From contig JAGIAI010000017.1 of NCBI GenBank assembly GCA_017744935.1, positions 1 to 64,000 of the forward strand: 64,000 nucleotides of DNA. Direction: 5' to 3'. The DNA is from Variovorax sp. (lineage in GTDB: Bacteria; Pseudomonadota; Gammaproteobacteria; Burkholderiales; Burkholderiaceae_C). Every line of letters starts with the position of its first letter. The first letter of the stretch is position 1. The notes beneath the pieces are model-generated. The model did not search any database. It saw only the letters and a program-made list of their open reading frames with translations, and was not told where the DNA came from. The position numbers were made by a program, and so were the translations under genes. Of the stretch, positions 11,112 to 20,101 are shown piece after piece.

Positions 11112-11633
11112 TTACTGAACTCTTTCTACGTAGCTGCAAGCACTGTAAAAAAGTTGACATGTACCCCTAGTCGTCTCCGAACAACTCGCGACAGCTCGCG
11201 TTTCTGCACCTTCCTTTTTGGGATCCCCTGTCCATACCCATAGTCCACCGTTACCCGATCCCCAAGCTCCGGCTGCGCACTGATTTTTATAGGCGAGCTT
11301 TAACTCACAATGCTTCGCACCAGATGCCCTGCAATCATTCATAGCTTCATTGATGGCTTCTGATCTGCTGGTGCGCCCGACAACGGTCCCTATATCTCCC
11401 GTTGTCGTGTCGGCGAAGATAGCGCCCCATCGATCTGCCCAAATGGCACGCGGCTTTTGCGGAGCGCTATTCGCTCCTGGGATGGATTGGCAAATGGGGT
11501 AAGAGGCTCCAGGGACATTCTGCTGTCCGACCATGCGTTGACCGGCGGGACAAGGACCTTCCGCGGATGAAGCAGATGCGTAGAGAAGCGCTGAAAGCAG
11601 CGGCAGTAGCTTGAATGCGGATGTCACGCTCAT
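11112..11633 (-). CDS. DUF4189-domain exported protein
   Basis: A 173-residue protein with a signal peptide (FKLLPLLSALLYASASSA, cleavage near residue 24). The DUF4189-like domain starts around residue 62: WGAIFADTTTGDIGTVVG, then SRSEAINEAMNDCRASGAKHCEL, and paired cysteines toward the end. DUF4189 proteins are small secreted proteins of unknown biochemical role. The gene overlaps the 3' end of virB6 by 4 bases (ATGA), so it is translated with the secretion machine. It might be an accessory periplasmic factor or another immunity-type protein. Base composition around 11.2-11.6 kb looks more AT-rich than in neighbouring genes, by eye. Confidence 0.8.
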   Translation of the reverse strand: MSVTSAFKLLPLLSALLYASASSAEGPCPAGQRMVGQQNVPGASYPICQSIPGANSAPQKPRAIWADRWGAIFADTTTGDIGTVVGRTSRSEAINEAMNDCRASGAKHCELKLAYKNQCAAGAWGSGNGGLWVWTGDPKKEGAETRAVASCSETTRGTCQLFYSACSYVERVQ

Positions 11634-12739
11634 GCCCTTTGTAGTCTCTTGATGTCGTCGCTCTGTAGCGTCGCTTGGTTCATTCCCCTGTCCGATAGTG
11701 GACGAGGAGAAGCGGCGCCAGGATCTTTGACCGTTGGCTGTGCATCGCTAGGGGCTGGCGGCAGATTTGCATTCCCACGCCCCTGAGCCCTGGCCTGTGC
11801 ATCAGCGGCAGCGGAGCCGGAGCCGACGTTGCCGAACGCGGAGTAAGACATGTAGCTACCGAGCGTGCCCTGGAAGAAAGCCGCGGCCATCGGAGGCGCA
11901 CTGACGATGAGAGTGGTGAGGACGAGCCCGATGCCGCCCTGCTGCAAAGCCATGGAGGTGATGCCCTCGCTGGCGGACGTAGCGCCCAGGAAGGAGCCCG
12001 TATCGGTCAACAGCGCCGCGTACTTGGCCAGAAAGGCGATAGCGACACCCTGAATGACATTGTTGGCCAGCCCCACCATGAAGCTGAGCACGGCCATAGA
12101 GAAGACAGTGCCGATGCCATAGAGCAGCCACTTGCTGAAGAGAGACTTGGTCTGCTCGAACAGCAGGCACATGATGAAAAGGGGCCCGAATCCGATGAAC
12201 AGGGCGATGGCGATCTTGTTGAGCAGCAACATGGAGCCGCCGATGACGCCGGGCCCGGCGATGCCGATGCCGGAGAACCACTTGGCGCGGTCCTTGGCCG
12301 AATCGATGGAGGGATCGCCCCCGGTGGCGAGCGAATCGATGGCCGAGAGCATGCCCTGCATGTAGGCCAGGTTCTTGTCGATGTTGGCGTAGGGGCTGTC
12401 GGAGCTTTGCGAGACGAGGGCGGTGATGGCACTGGTGGTGCCATCGGTGAGCGTCCAGTAGAGATTGGAGGAGACACTGGCCGCGCCGGTGGCGATGCTC
12501 AGGATGAGCGCGGCGCGCAGGGAGTCGCCCACCAGCGCCATCATGGGCTGCTGCGTGCGGCCCGTGATGATGCGAAAACCCTGGAACATGATCCACATGG
12601 AAAGCAGCGTCAAGCCGATGGCGCCGACAAGCTGTGCCGTGCTGGTTAGCAGGCTCCACTGAAAAGTGTCGATTTCATCGCGGAGATAGTCGTTGATGAG
12701 CTTGAAGAATGCGAAGTTGCTGAGGTCGGTGATGGGCAT
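11630..12739 (-). CDS. virB6: VirB6 inner-membrane channel protein
   Basis: A 369-residue polytopic membrane protein of the VirB6/TrbL family. Several long hydrophobic stretches are visible (for example VGAIGLTLLSMWIMFQGF, GSMLLLNKIAIALFIGFGPL and GIGTVFSMAVLSFMVGLA), followed by a polar C-terminal tail of about 60 residues. The LFIGFGPLFIMCLLFEQTK stretch is typical of the family's conserved central region. In T4SS it forms part of the inner-membrane platform and substrate path. It lies after virB5, as in the Xanthomonas order, and overlaps the DUF4189 gene downstream. Confidence 0.9.
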   Translation of the reverse strand: MPITDLSNFAFFKLINDYLRDEIDTFQWSLLTSTAQLVGAIGLTLLSMWIMFQGFRIITGRTQQPMMALVGDSLRAALILSIATGAASVSSNLYWTLTDGTTSAITALVSQSSDSPYANIDKNLAYMQGMLSAIDSLATGGDPSIDSAKDRAKWFSGIGIAGPGVIGGSMLLLNKIAIALFIGFGPLFIMCLLFEQTKSLFSKWLLYGIGTVFSMAVLSFMVGLANNVIQGVAIAFLAKYAALLTDTGSFLGATSASEGITSMALQQGGIGLVLTTLIVSAPPMAAAFFQGTLGSYMSYSAFGNVGSGSAAADAQARAQGRGNANLPPAPSDAQPTVKDPGAASPRPLSDRGMNQATLQSDDIKRLQRA

Positions 12740-12764
12740 GCCCGCGGCTCCTGGATAGCGGCGA

Positions 12765-13577
12765 CTATTGGTCGATGGTCAATGTCCGTCGGCCTGGCGC
12801 GCTCGAATGCTTCGACGAATCCAGAGCGGCCTTCAGCACTACGCCGCTGGCGGCCGAGCCAATGATTGAGCCGATGGGGGAGTCCGGTGGCTGGCCGCTC
12901 GTCGTCATGGTTGCCTGGCTGGTCAGCTGCAAATTCAGGAAGCTGATGCGTGCCTGATAGGCGTGGCTGACGCTTTCCATTTGCTGGCTGTCCAGTGCGA
13001 TCAGTGTCTGGAGCGTGACGACCTGGTTGGTGTTGTCCTGCAGCTTGCCGAAGTCGTCAGCGCCGAGCTGGCCACGTTGGTCGACGAGCTCAGTGAGGCG
13101 TTGATTGCGCGTACTGGTGTTGTCGTACATGGTCTTCATGTACATGTAGTGCGCGTTCCTGGTTCTCACGAGCTCTTCGCAGATGGGCTTCTGCGATGAC
13201 GCGATCGAATTGCATTGCTCAATGCCTTGGGTTAGCTGTAGCGAGGTCCAGGATTGTTTGGGATCCTCTACGCGGTTTCCTGGCGACTGGGAACGATCCA
13301 AGTTCAGGCGCCGGTTGAGCCTGTAGATGTTTTCGTTAATCGAGGCGCCGTTTCCATCGCTGGTACTTCCCAGAACCTTGTTGACGTTCTTCAGTTCCTC
13401 ATTGGCCTGACCAAGTTTCTCGTTCATCGAATCGAGCTTTCGGTTTCCCTGCTGGTCGACAACGGACCATTGGGCATTCGCCGCTGGTGCGGTGACGGCA
13501 AAGAGGGTCGCCAACAGGACGGGCAGCGAAGCGCGGCGGACTGGCGCGAGTGGAAGGGGTTGGAGCATGGAGGTCAT
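12765..13577 (-). CDS. virB5: VirB5-like minor pilin
   Basis: A 270-residue exported protein. A signal peptide is visible (LPVLLATLFAVTAPAANA, cleavage before QW). A helical body with alpha-helical heptad-like spacing follows (KLDSMNEKLGQANEELKNVN), consistent with a VirB5/TrbJ pilus-tip subunit. The start chosen is ATG 13577; ATG 13568 three codons later is equally possible, and neither has a strong ribosome site. Upstream in-frame codons overlap virB4 and are not needed. Sequence conservation of VirB5 is low in general, so the call rests on the signal peptide, helical character, size and its position between virB4 and virB6. Confidence 0.82.
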   Translation of the reverse strand: MTSMLQPLPLAPVRRASLPVLLATLFAVTAPAANAQWSVVDQQGNRKLDSMNEKLGQANEELKNVNKVLGSTSDGNGASINENIYRLNRRLNLDRSQSPGNRVEDPKQSWTSLQLTQGIEQCNSIASSQKPICEELVRTRNAHYMYMKTMYDNTSTRNQRLTELVDQRGQLGADDFGKLQDNTNQVVTLQTLIALDSQQMESVSHAYQARISFLNLQLTSQATMTTSGQPPDSPIGSIIGSAASGVVLKAALDSSKHSSAPGRRTLTIDQ

Positions 13578-13590
13578 GGTTGGGGGGGCT

Positions 13591-16074
13591 TCATGCAAGG
13601 CTGGCTTGGGCCGTTGGTTGTGGGCTGGCCGAAGCACCGCGCTGGCTCTTGCCACTGCCTTTGCGCCGGTCATAAAAGGTTTGCAACCACTGCTCCGGCC
13701 GCAGGTCATCTGCGCTTACGCTTTCGGCGGTGGCGCGTTCATGCAAAACGTCATGCATGATTTCGATGTTGTCGGTGGAGGCGGAGATGACCGCCAGTGC
13801 GTCGTCCATTCCGCGCAGGTCAAGTTGGCACACCGATGACATGTGCCCCTGCTTGACAAGGAAGCGGCGCGATCGCTCGTCAAGACTCACCACGACCTGA
13901 TATTCGGATTCGGTGAGTTTCAGTCCGTCGATGTAGTCTTCGCGGCTCGCATTCGGGTTTGGCAGCAGGATCATGGTTGCCGTCTGCTCGATGAGGGAAG
14001 CGGCGATGTCGCTGGCGAGTGCGTCTTCAGGGCTCTGTGTGGCGAAGATGCCGAGTCCGTTCTGTTTACGGATGGTCTTCTGCTTGTTCTTGGCGAATTC
14101 CTTGAGGCCGCCTTGGCCGTCGAGGATCTTCCAGAACTCGTCCATCACATAGATCAGGCGGCGACCGTCGATGAGTGCCTCCAGACGATGCAGGAGGTAG
14201 TTGATGACGGGGACGCGGACTTCGGGGTTGTCGATGACGTCGGTGTAGTCGAACCCGATGATGTTGGCGCGCGTGAAGTCGATGGTGTCCTTGGGGTTGT
14301 CGAACACCCAGCCGAGCGAGTTTCCGGCAGTCCACTTGCGCATGCGGATGTAGAGGCCATCGTCCCCCATGTTGGGCAGGCTCTTCTGGAAGTTCGTCAT
14401 GTTGCGCAGGTGCATCGGCGTGTCGAGCATGTTCTCGACGGCGCGAAAGATGTCTTCTTCTTCGCGCGAGCTGTAGACGCTCTTGCCGGCCAGGACTTTG
14501 ACGAGATCGCTCAGGAACTGGACGTTGGCCTCAGTGCGTTCGCACTGGAAGGGGTTGAAGCCGGTGGGGCGGCCATTCTCAAGCGCAAGATAGTTTCCCC
14601 CGCAGGCGCGTACAAAGATTTCTGCGCCGCGATCCTTGTCGAAGAAGAAGATGGTCGGCGAGGGGGTGAGCTTCTGCACCTGGCTGAGCAGGAAGTTGAT
14701 GAGCGCGGTCTTGCCGGTGCCAGACTTGCCGATCACCATGGTGTTGGCAATGGCCTTTTCGCCCACGGAGTTCTCACCAGGGTGGGTGGCGTGAAAGTTG
14801 AAGTAGTAGGGCTGGCCGTTGGTGGTCTGCAGCGTGGTAACGCAGTCGTCCCACGGGTTCTGACTCTTCTTGCCGGTGGCGAAGTTGTGCAGCGGCGAGA
14901 GACCGAGAAAGTTGAGCGAGCTGACATTGGCGAGCCGGGTGCGGTACTTCCAGTTGCCGGGAAACTGGGCATAGAACGCGGCGGTGACGGCGAGGTCTTC
15001 CTTGACTGAGACAAAGCCGGCGTTCGACAACTCGGCCCGGGCGGTTGCGATGTACTGCGCAAGCGTGGGCTGGTCCGGCGCGTAGAGCGTCATCGCGAAG
15101 TGGTACTCGCCCAGCACGAAGTTGCCGGAGGTGAGCTGGTCCATCGCTTGGTCGAGTTCGACGATCTGACTGACCGCCTTGTCGCCGGAAGAAATCATCA
15201 TCCCCTTGGTGCGCTCAAGTGCCTTGAGGGCGTCGTGTCGGCCCATGGGGCTGAAGGAATGCGTGATGACGTACTCGAAGTCCAGATACTTGAGTCCGTT
15301 GAGAATGCCCGGATAGGTGCCGTCAGGATATTCCTTGATGTTGAGGATGGCGCCGAAGTGGTTGACGTTCGTCGGCGTCGTGAGGACGAAGTCCCCTGTC
15401 TTCGCAGAGAAGCGCTGCCGGCTGACGCCGATATAGCGGTATACGGGCGCTTTCAGTACGGGCACCGGCTCATCGATGTGATTGAGCACGTAGCCGAAAA
15501 ATTCGAGCGTCTCGGAGAAGACCATGCCGTTGGCCGCTTCGTACATGCCCAGGCGCGTTGGGGCGTAGTCCTTGAGGACGGCTTCTACGTTGCCGGCGAG
15601 CTCAAGAACCTTGTCGATGGCGTGCTGTTGTTCGGCTCCGAGTCGGGAGTGATCGCCCGATTTCTCGACGAAGCGTTTTCCCCCCACAACGGGGCGATAG
15701 AGCATGGTGAGATAGAGCTCGTTCTGCATGAGCTTCTGCGACGAGAGCGCGCCGTAGTAGGCGTCGGACAGGGATTGGTTGAAGACCTGTCGAAACTGGC
15801 TGTCGTCCTTGACGGTGCGGCGGCGACGCAGGTCGTGGGTCCAGAAGGCCACATTGACGAAATCCGGCGCACGCAGTGTTTGCAGCATCCGGTTGAAGGT
15901 GTTGTGGCGGTGCTCCAGCTCCCATTCTTCGCGCCCGACGAACGGCAATCCTTCGAGGCGCCAAGTCAGAAGGAAGTCACCGCCCGTGGTCTTCAGGATG
16001 GTGGGCGAGACATGGGTGGACAACGAGATGAACTCGCCGATAGCGGTATCTGGACTGAACTGAGGTTTCGACAT
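13591..16074 (-). CDS. virB4: VirB4 secretion ATPase
   Basis: An 827-residue VirB4/CagE-type ATPase that powers pilus assembly and secretion at the inner-membrane base. Walker A is IGKSGTGKTALI (about 448-459) and the Walker B region is LIYVMDEFWKILDG in the C-terminal half. The conserved DKDRGAEIFVRACGG and FATQSPEDALAS stretches are also present. The start ATG 16074 (MSKPQFSPD) follows the virB3 stop by 14 bases; longer in-frame extensions only read antisense of virB3. Length agrees with the family. Confidence 0.95.
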   Translation of the reverse strand: MSKPQFSPDTAIGEFISLSTHVSPTILKTTGGDFLLTWRLEGLPFVGREEWELEHRHNTFNRMLQTLRAPDFVNVAFWTHDLRRRRTVKDDSQFRQVFNQSLSDAYYGALSSQKLMQNELYLTMLYRPVVGGKRFVEKSGDHSRLGAEQQHAIDKVLELAGNVEAVLKDYAPTRLGMYEAANGMVFSETLEFFGYVLNHIDEPVPVLKAPVYRYIGVSRQRFSAKTGDFVLTTPTNVNHFGAILNIKEYPDGTYPGILNGLKYLDFEYVITHSFSPMGRHDALKALERTKGMMISSGDKAVSQIVELDQAMDQLTSGNFVLGEYHFAMTLYAPDQPTLAQYIATARAELSNAGFVSVKEDLAVTAAFYAQFPGNWKYRTRLANVSSLNFLGLSPLHNFATGKKSQNPWDDCVTTLQTTNGQPYYFNFHATHPGENSVGEKAIANTMVIGKSGTGKTALINFLLSQVQKLTPSPTIFFFDKDRGAEIFVRACGGNYLALENGRPTGFNPFQCERTEANVQFLSDLVKVLAGKSVYSSREEEDIFRAVENMLDTPMHLRNMTNFQKSLPNMGDDGLYIRMRKWTAGNSLGWVFDNPKDTIDFTRANIIGFDYTDVIDNPEVRVPVINYLLHRLEALIDGRRLIYVMDEFWKILDGQGGLKEFAKNKQKTIRKQNGLGIFATQSPEDALASDIAASLIEQTATMILLPNPNASREDYIDGLKLTESEYQVVVSLDERSRRFLVKQGHMSSVCQLDLRGMDDALAVISASTDNIEIMHDVLHERATAESVSADDLRPEQWLQTFYDRRKGSGKSQRGASASPQPTAQASLA

Positions 16075-16088
16075 GGTCTTGCGTTCGG

Positions 16089-16397
16089 CTAGTTGTCGAT
16101 GCGTGATTGGCCTCGGTAGCTGTTGGGCGTGAAGACCCACATGCCGTCGTGTTGTTGGAGGTTCCGCACCCGGGTCCGGAACTGCAGCCGAAGGCCCAGG
16201 AGCCGGAAGATCATTTCGTCGCGGCGCGCCATCTGGCGCATGACGAAGATCACAGCCGGAGTCAACAACAGGTAGAAGAGGTTGAAGTACATCGCCAGCA
16301 ACATGCATCCGCCCGCACCCATGAAGAAGGGCACATAGGGCACGCCCAGGAACATGGGCGGACGGGTGCATCCGCGGAACATGGCGTTCTTACGCAC
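16089..16397 (-). CDS. virB3: VirB3 inner-membrane protein
   Basis: A 102-residue protein with two adjacent hydrophobic segments (VPFFMGAGGCMLLAMYFN and LFYLLLTPAVIFVMRQMA, about residues 22-55) followed by a basic cytoplasmic part. The N-terminal FRGCTRPPMFLGVPYVPF is typical of VirB3. It overlaps the end of virB2 by 8 bases and precedes virB4, the partner it associates with in the membrane platform. Confidence 0.93.
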   Translation of the reverse strand: MRKNAMFRGCTRPPMFLGVPYVPFFMGAGGCMLLAMYFNLFYLLLTPAVIFVMRQMARRDEMIFRLLGLRLQFRTRVRNLQQHDGMWVFTPNSYRGQSRIDN

Positions 16398-16824
16398 GCT
16401 GGAGCAGCCATCGCGCAGCGGCGACCATTTCGCTCAGGCTTTCGGGCGTGATGCTCGATGTGGTCGAGCACGCATCGCTGCCCGAGCTGTTCGCGAGGAA
16501 CATCCCTGCGATTTGCGAGGCGGCGCCGATGAGAATCGCACCAATCATGACGGGAGCGACGTCGGCGATGCGTTTGTGCGCGAAGGCGATCTGATAGCCG
16601 GAGAAGATGATCGCGATGGTCACCACGACGATCGACACTGCGTTGAGAAGGTTCTTGACGTTGCCGAGAAATCCGCACGCTGTGCCGATGGCATCGGAGC
16701 CTCCGACCTGGGCTGCGGCGAGGCAGGGTAGGACAAGGGCTGCGATCACGGTCGCGTTGGCAAGGGTGCGCAAATAGCCGTGCCTGAGTCGATCCGCTGC
16801 GTTGGTGATGCTTTGATTTTTCAT
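16390..16824 (-). CDS. virB2: VirB2 major pilin
   Basis: A 144-residue pre-pilin with a long signal sequence (ATVIAALVLPCLAAA, cleavage before QVGGSD near residue 39). Two hydrophobic helices follow (about 62-78, VSIVVVTIAIIFSGYQIAF, and 90-110, VMIGAILIGAASQIAGMF) separated by a short basic loop (AHKRIADVA). This is the VirB2/TrbC pattern. The C-terminal tail is longer than in many pilins and contains a cysteine. A strong ribosome site (AGAGGA) precedes the ATG, and a stable hairpin lies upstream in the 117-base gap after virB1, which may favour high pilin expression. Confidence 0.93.
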   Translation of the reverse strand: MKNQSITNAADRLRHGYLRTLANATVIAALVLPCLAAAQVGGSDAIGTACGFLGNVKNLLNAVSIVVVTIAIIFSGYQIAFAHKRIADVAPVMIGAILIGAASQIAGMFLANSSGSDACSTTSSITPESLSEMVAAARWLLQRA

Positions 16825-16848
16825 TCAGTTTTCCTCTCTGGTGGTGAA

Positions 16849-16869
16849 GAGGGCGTAAGTCGCGCCCTC
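16849..16869 (-). other. Intergenic hairpin between virB1 and virB2
   Basis: A perfect 7-base-pair GC-rich stem (GAGGGCG / CGCCCTC) with a 7-base loop lies 25 bases before the virB2 start. No T-run follows in the transcription direction, so it is not a canonical terminator. It could stabilise or process the mRNA ahead of the pilin gene. Confidence 0.5.
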
Positions 16870-16941
16870 GGTCGATGGCCGTGGTCAGACAGCCGGATGC
16901 GCGGTGGATGGGTGTTGAGGTTCATCGACACCAGGTGGTGT

Positions 16942-17748
16942 TCAGAACACGAGAGCGCTGTCTTGGACGCCCTGTCGCAGATCTGCTTGATCGATCGCTG
17001 CTGCAAGCGCCGCTGACGGCCGGGTGACAGGCGCGCCGGGAACCCGCACTTGTGGCACGAAGACCTCCGAGGCAGGTGTGCTCGGCTGGGTGGGGGCTTG
17101 CTGTTCGCTATGCAAGGCGCGGGACTTTTCCGCCGCGGGAAGGTGGGGATTGGGAGCGGCCGGATTCAGCGGCAAGCTCCGCATGACGAGCCGGTCTTGT
17201 TTGCTGGCCTTTCGCGCGGCTACGGCGTTAACTGTGCTGGCTTGCGAAGCAGCCGAGTGCCCGGGCTGCGGCAACAAGGGAATCGCCATGTCGGTGATGT
17301 CAGCGACGATCGTGCTTCGGTTGATCGAGTCATAGACTTTCTGGACATAGCCGTCCTGAAATCCCTTCACGAAATTGCCGGAGTAGTAGCAGCTGAAGGC
17401 CTTGCCCCAGTCGCCGCCCGCGCTTGTGTAGCAGCCTGCGAGTATTCGTGAACCCACAGAAAGGTTCGAGCACGGGTCGAAGGCTTTCTCGTGGCTATCG
17501 AGTCCGTACTTTTGGAGGTTGTGTCGGTTGACCTGCGCGATCCCCAGGGAGAAGTTGTAGCCCTTGGCTTCGAGCATGCGAGCGGTCGCCACTGCTTCTT
17601 CGAGATTCTTCGGTTGCCGCTGCAGCCGCCCACCGACGACGCCGATGGCGTAGGGATTGGCGCTTGATTCAACATGAACGACATGGCGCATCACGGCTGC
17701 CGGGACTGCAAGGTCCTGACACCCCATCATTTCCATTCCCGCTAGCAC
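16942..17748 (-). CDS. virB1: VirB1 lytic transglycosylase
   Basis: A 268-residue protein with an N-terminal SLT-type lysozyme fold (about 15-150). The catalytic Glu sits in VVHVESSANPYAIG (Glu27), followed by NFSLGIAQVNRHNL and AFSCYYSGNF. It opens the peptidoglycan for T4SS assembly. The remaining C-terminal third is Pro/Ala-rich. The start is GTG 17748 with the ribosome site GGAGAG 7 bases upstream; an ATG four codons later has a poorer site. No clear Sec signal is seen at this start. It lies between virB11 and virB2, the Xanthomonas order. Confidence 0.92.
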   Translation of the reverse strand: MLAGMEMMGCQDLAVPAAVMRHVVHVESSANPYAIGVVGGRLQRQPKNLEEAVATARMLEAKGYNFSLGIAQVNRHNLQKYGLDSHEKAFDPCSNLSVGSRILAGCYTSAGGDWGKAFSCYYSGNFVKGFQDGYVQKVYDSINRSTIVADITDMAIPLLPQPGHSAASQASTVNAVAARKASKQDRLVMRSLPLNPAAPNPHLPAAEKSRALHSEQQAPTQPSTPASEVFVPQVRVPGAPVTRPSAALAAAIDQADLRQGVQDSALVF

Positions 17749-17800
17749 TTTGCACTCTCCCTTTTCTCTTTCTTCGGCTGGCTCGGTGGCTCGGCTTCGC

Positions 17801-18838
17801 TCAGGCCGTGCTCGAAAACGTTCGACCCGGATCGAAGTCGATGCCGGTGATGAATCGTCGGCCTGCGTGCGCCTTGATGTGCACCACGATGTCGATGGTC
17901 ATCATCAACAGGCGCTTGATCGTGTTGAATTCAAGGCCTGCGCCTTCGGACGACGCCTTGACCATCAAGGCGAGCTGATCCCAGGTCTGCCCGGTGCTTC
18001 CGGCATGACAACTGGTGATTGATCCCGGATGGCCCGATGCGCAGTTGCGGATGAAGTAGAACGACTCGTCACCGCGCAACTCGGCGAGGATGATGCGGTC
18101 GGGCTTCATGCGCAGACATGCTTCCATGCAGCTCTTGGCCGTCACGCTGCTGGTGCTCAGACCGCCCTTGGAGTAGAGCAGATGGACCCTGTTGGGCTGG
18201 TCGATGAAGAGCTCGCGCGCGTCTTCGATGGTGACCAGCCGTTCATTCGCGGGGATGTGGTTCACCAGCGACTTCATGAATGTCGTCTTGCCGCTGCCAG
18301 TGGCCCCGGAGACAACGATGTTCTTCTTGCCGAGAACGGCCTGTCGAAAGAAATCCGCGTAGCGGTGCTCGGAGCGCAGTCCAAGGAGTTCGCGGTCTTG
18401 GTCGCCGATGCCATGCGCGTCTTCCAGGATCTGATCGAAGAATCCATCCTCTTGGTACTGCGCCAGCGTTTTCGTCTGCTTGGAGGGCAGCCGGATCGTG
18501 ATGGAAATGTGGTCGGCTTCGCAGGCCGGCGGAATGACGAACTGGGCGCGCTGGCCTGTTGGAAACGTCAGCGAGACGACGGGATTGATGTCGGTGATTC
18601 GTTGCCCGGTGCTGCTCTCGTTGACGACTGCTGTGCAGAACTGAACGGCGCGCGCGAAGTTGAGGGTCGGGACCTCCACGCGTTGCCAGCCGCCGCGGCT
18701 TTCCAGGTAGAGCTCACCAGGGCGGTTGATGCAGATCTCGGTGACCTCCGACGAGGCCATGTATTCCTGAATGCCGAGTACCTGATACTGGTACTCCAAA
18801 AATTCGTTGGAGACGGAAGCGACAAGTTCGTCGGTCAT
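17801..18838 (-). CDS. virB11: VirB11 secretion ATPase
   Basis: A 345-residue hexameric traffic ATPase of the T4SS. Walker A is VSGATGSGKTTF (about 176-187). The Asp box region is LVTIEDARELFI, Walker B is RIILAELRGDE, and the His box is SGHPGSITSCHAGS. The start is ATG 18838 (MTDELVAS); an in-frame TTG three codons upstream is less likely. It follows virB10 by 21 bases. Confidence 0.95.
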   Translation of the reverse strand: MTDELVASVSNEFLEYQYQVLGIQEYMASSEVTEICINRPGELYLESRGGWQRVEVPTLNFARAVQFCTAVVNESSTGQRITDINPVVSLTFPTGQRAQFVIPPACEADHISITIRLPSKQTKTLAQYQEDGFFDQILEDAHGIGDQDRELLGLRSEHRYADFFRQAVLGKKNIVVSGATGSGKTTFMKSLVNHIPANERLVTIEDARELFIDQPNRVHLLYSKGGLSTSSVTAKSCMEACLRMKPDRIILAELRGDESFYFIRNCASGHPGSITSCHAGSTGQTWDQLALMVKASSEGAGLEFNTIKRLLMMTIDIVVHIKAHAGRRFITGIDFDPGRTFSSTA

Positions 18839-18859
18839 GATATGCAATCGCTGGGAAGC

Positions 18860-20101
18860 TCAATACCGCGCAACGACGCCGCTGAAATCGACGTCTCTTG
18901 CGACATAGACGTTCACCACGGTCCCCTGATGAATAGTCACTGTCGCAGGACGATTGGCCGCACGCCGCACAGCCTGGTTGGCGAAGTTTTGTAGCGTCTG
19001 GGCCGTGTTGCTTTCGAATGGCGATTGCACGACCACGCCGCCAGCGGCGACGCTATTGGTGCTCGGGCCGTACTGCGAGGCCGCGTACTTGAACGCATCG
19101 CTGAAAAAACTGATCAGCATGGCAGCGCCGATCCGGCTGGCCCAGTGCTCGTCGAGGTCGCCCTGATGCCCGGCCCCGCCGAGGCTGTCAACGCCGGGGC
19201 TGGCCATGTTCACATCGATGCCTGTTGGGGTGACGACCCGGTCCCAGATGACCGCAACGCGAGGGCCGTTGGGTTCGGTGTCGTATTTGCCGAGCACCTT
19301 GGAGCCCTTGGGCAGAAGCAGTCGCTTGCCGCTGAAGGAGTAGACCGGTTCGGTAACGACGCAAGACGTGAATCCAGGGATGTCCGTCACGATGTGGGTT
19401 TCGAGTACGCAGCGGATGTAGGTTCCGCGCATCATGAGCGTGTCGGGCCGGATGAGCGGTTGGGCGCTGGATGTCGGTGAGAGTGGCTTGCCTGTGTACG
19501 CGCTGTTTGGGGGCATGCCCTGCTCGCTGTCGGCTCCCTGAGGTCCCCAGGCGCCGGGATACGGCGGCTGCGCTGCAGAAGCCGGTGCGTTGGTAGTCTT
19601 GGCGGCAACGCCCACAGCAGGGGCTTTGTCTGCAATTCGGCGCTCGAGCAGCGTGAGGCCACGCGGTTCCTGCGCAGATGCCGATCGTGGGGGTAGCGGG
19701 GGCAACTCTGGTGCGAGCGCGATCGCTTCGGTCTTGGGCGAGGCCGCTGGAGCGGGTGGCGGCGGTAGTTGGGGGCTGGGTGCCGCCGGAATCGTGACGA
19801 CTTCGTGGATTGGTGCCTTTGCGCTTTCCTTGCGATTCAACAGGCTGCTGAATATCCAGAGCGCGGCCACAACGACCAGCAGCACGACACCGACGAGGAA
19901 GCCAAAAGCTCGGCGGTTCAGTCGGCGCAGTTCGTTGCTGGTGAGTGCGGGCGCCGCCGAGTCGAGGTCCGGTGGGGCGACGCCCTGCTGAAATTGCGCG
20001 GCGTAAGGGTTGTGGGATGAAGGAGCGGCAGCGACTGCGTCCTGCCGCAGCGCTTCATCGTGAGTTCCCACGTCGTCCGTTTCTGGAAAGTTGCTTCTCA
20101 C
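18860..20101 (-). CDS. virB10: VirB10 core-complex protein
   Basis: A 413-residue inner- to outer-membrane-spanning scaffold. It has a cytoplasmic N-terminus (about 1-65), one membrane helix (FGFLVGVVLLVVVAALWIF, about 67-85) and a proline-rich periplasmic region (SPQLPPPPAPAASPK). The C-terminal TrbI/VirB10 domain contains GTYIRCVLETHIVTDIPG and LLLPKGSKVLGKYD. The start is GTG 20101, overlapping the virB9 stop (GTGA), so translation is coupled. Confidence 0.95.
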   Translation of the reverse strand: MRSNFPETDDVGTHDEALRQDAVAAAPSSHNPYAAQFQQGVAPPDLDSAAPALTSNELRRLNRRAFGFLVGVVLLVVVAALWIFSSLLNRKESAKAPIHEVVTIPAAPSPQLPPPPAPAASPKTEAIALAPELPPLPPRSASAQEPRGLTLLERRIADKAPAVGVAAKTTNAPASAAQPPYPGAWGPQGADSEQGMPPNSAYTGKPLSPTSSAQPLIRPDTLMMRGTYIRCVLETHIVTDIPGFTSCVVTEPVYSFSGKRLLLPKGSKVLGKYDTEPNGPRVAVIWDRVVTPTGIDVNMASPGVDSLGGAGHQGDLDEHWASRIGAAMLISFFSDAFKYAASQYGPSTNSVAAGGVVVQSPFESNTAQTLQNFANQAVRRAANRPATVTIHQGTVVNVYVARDVDFSGVVARY

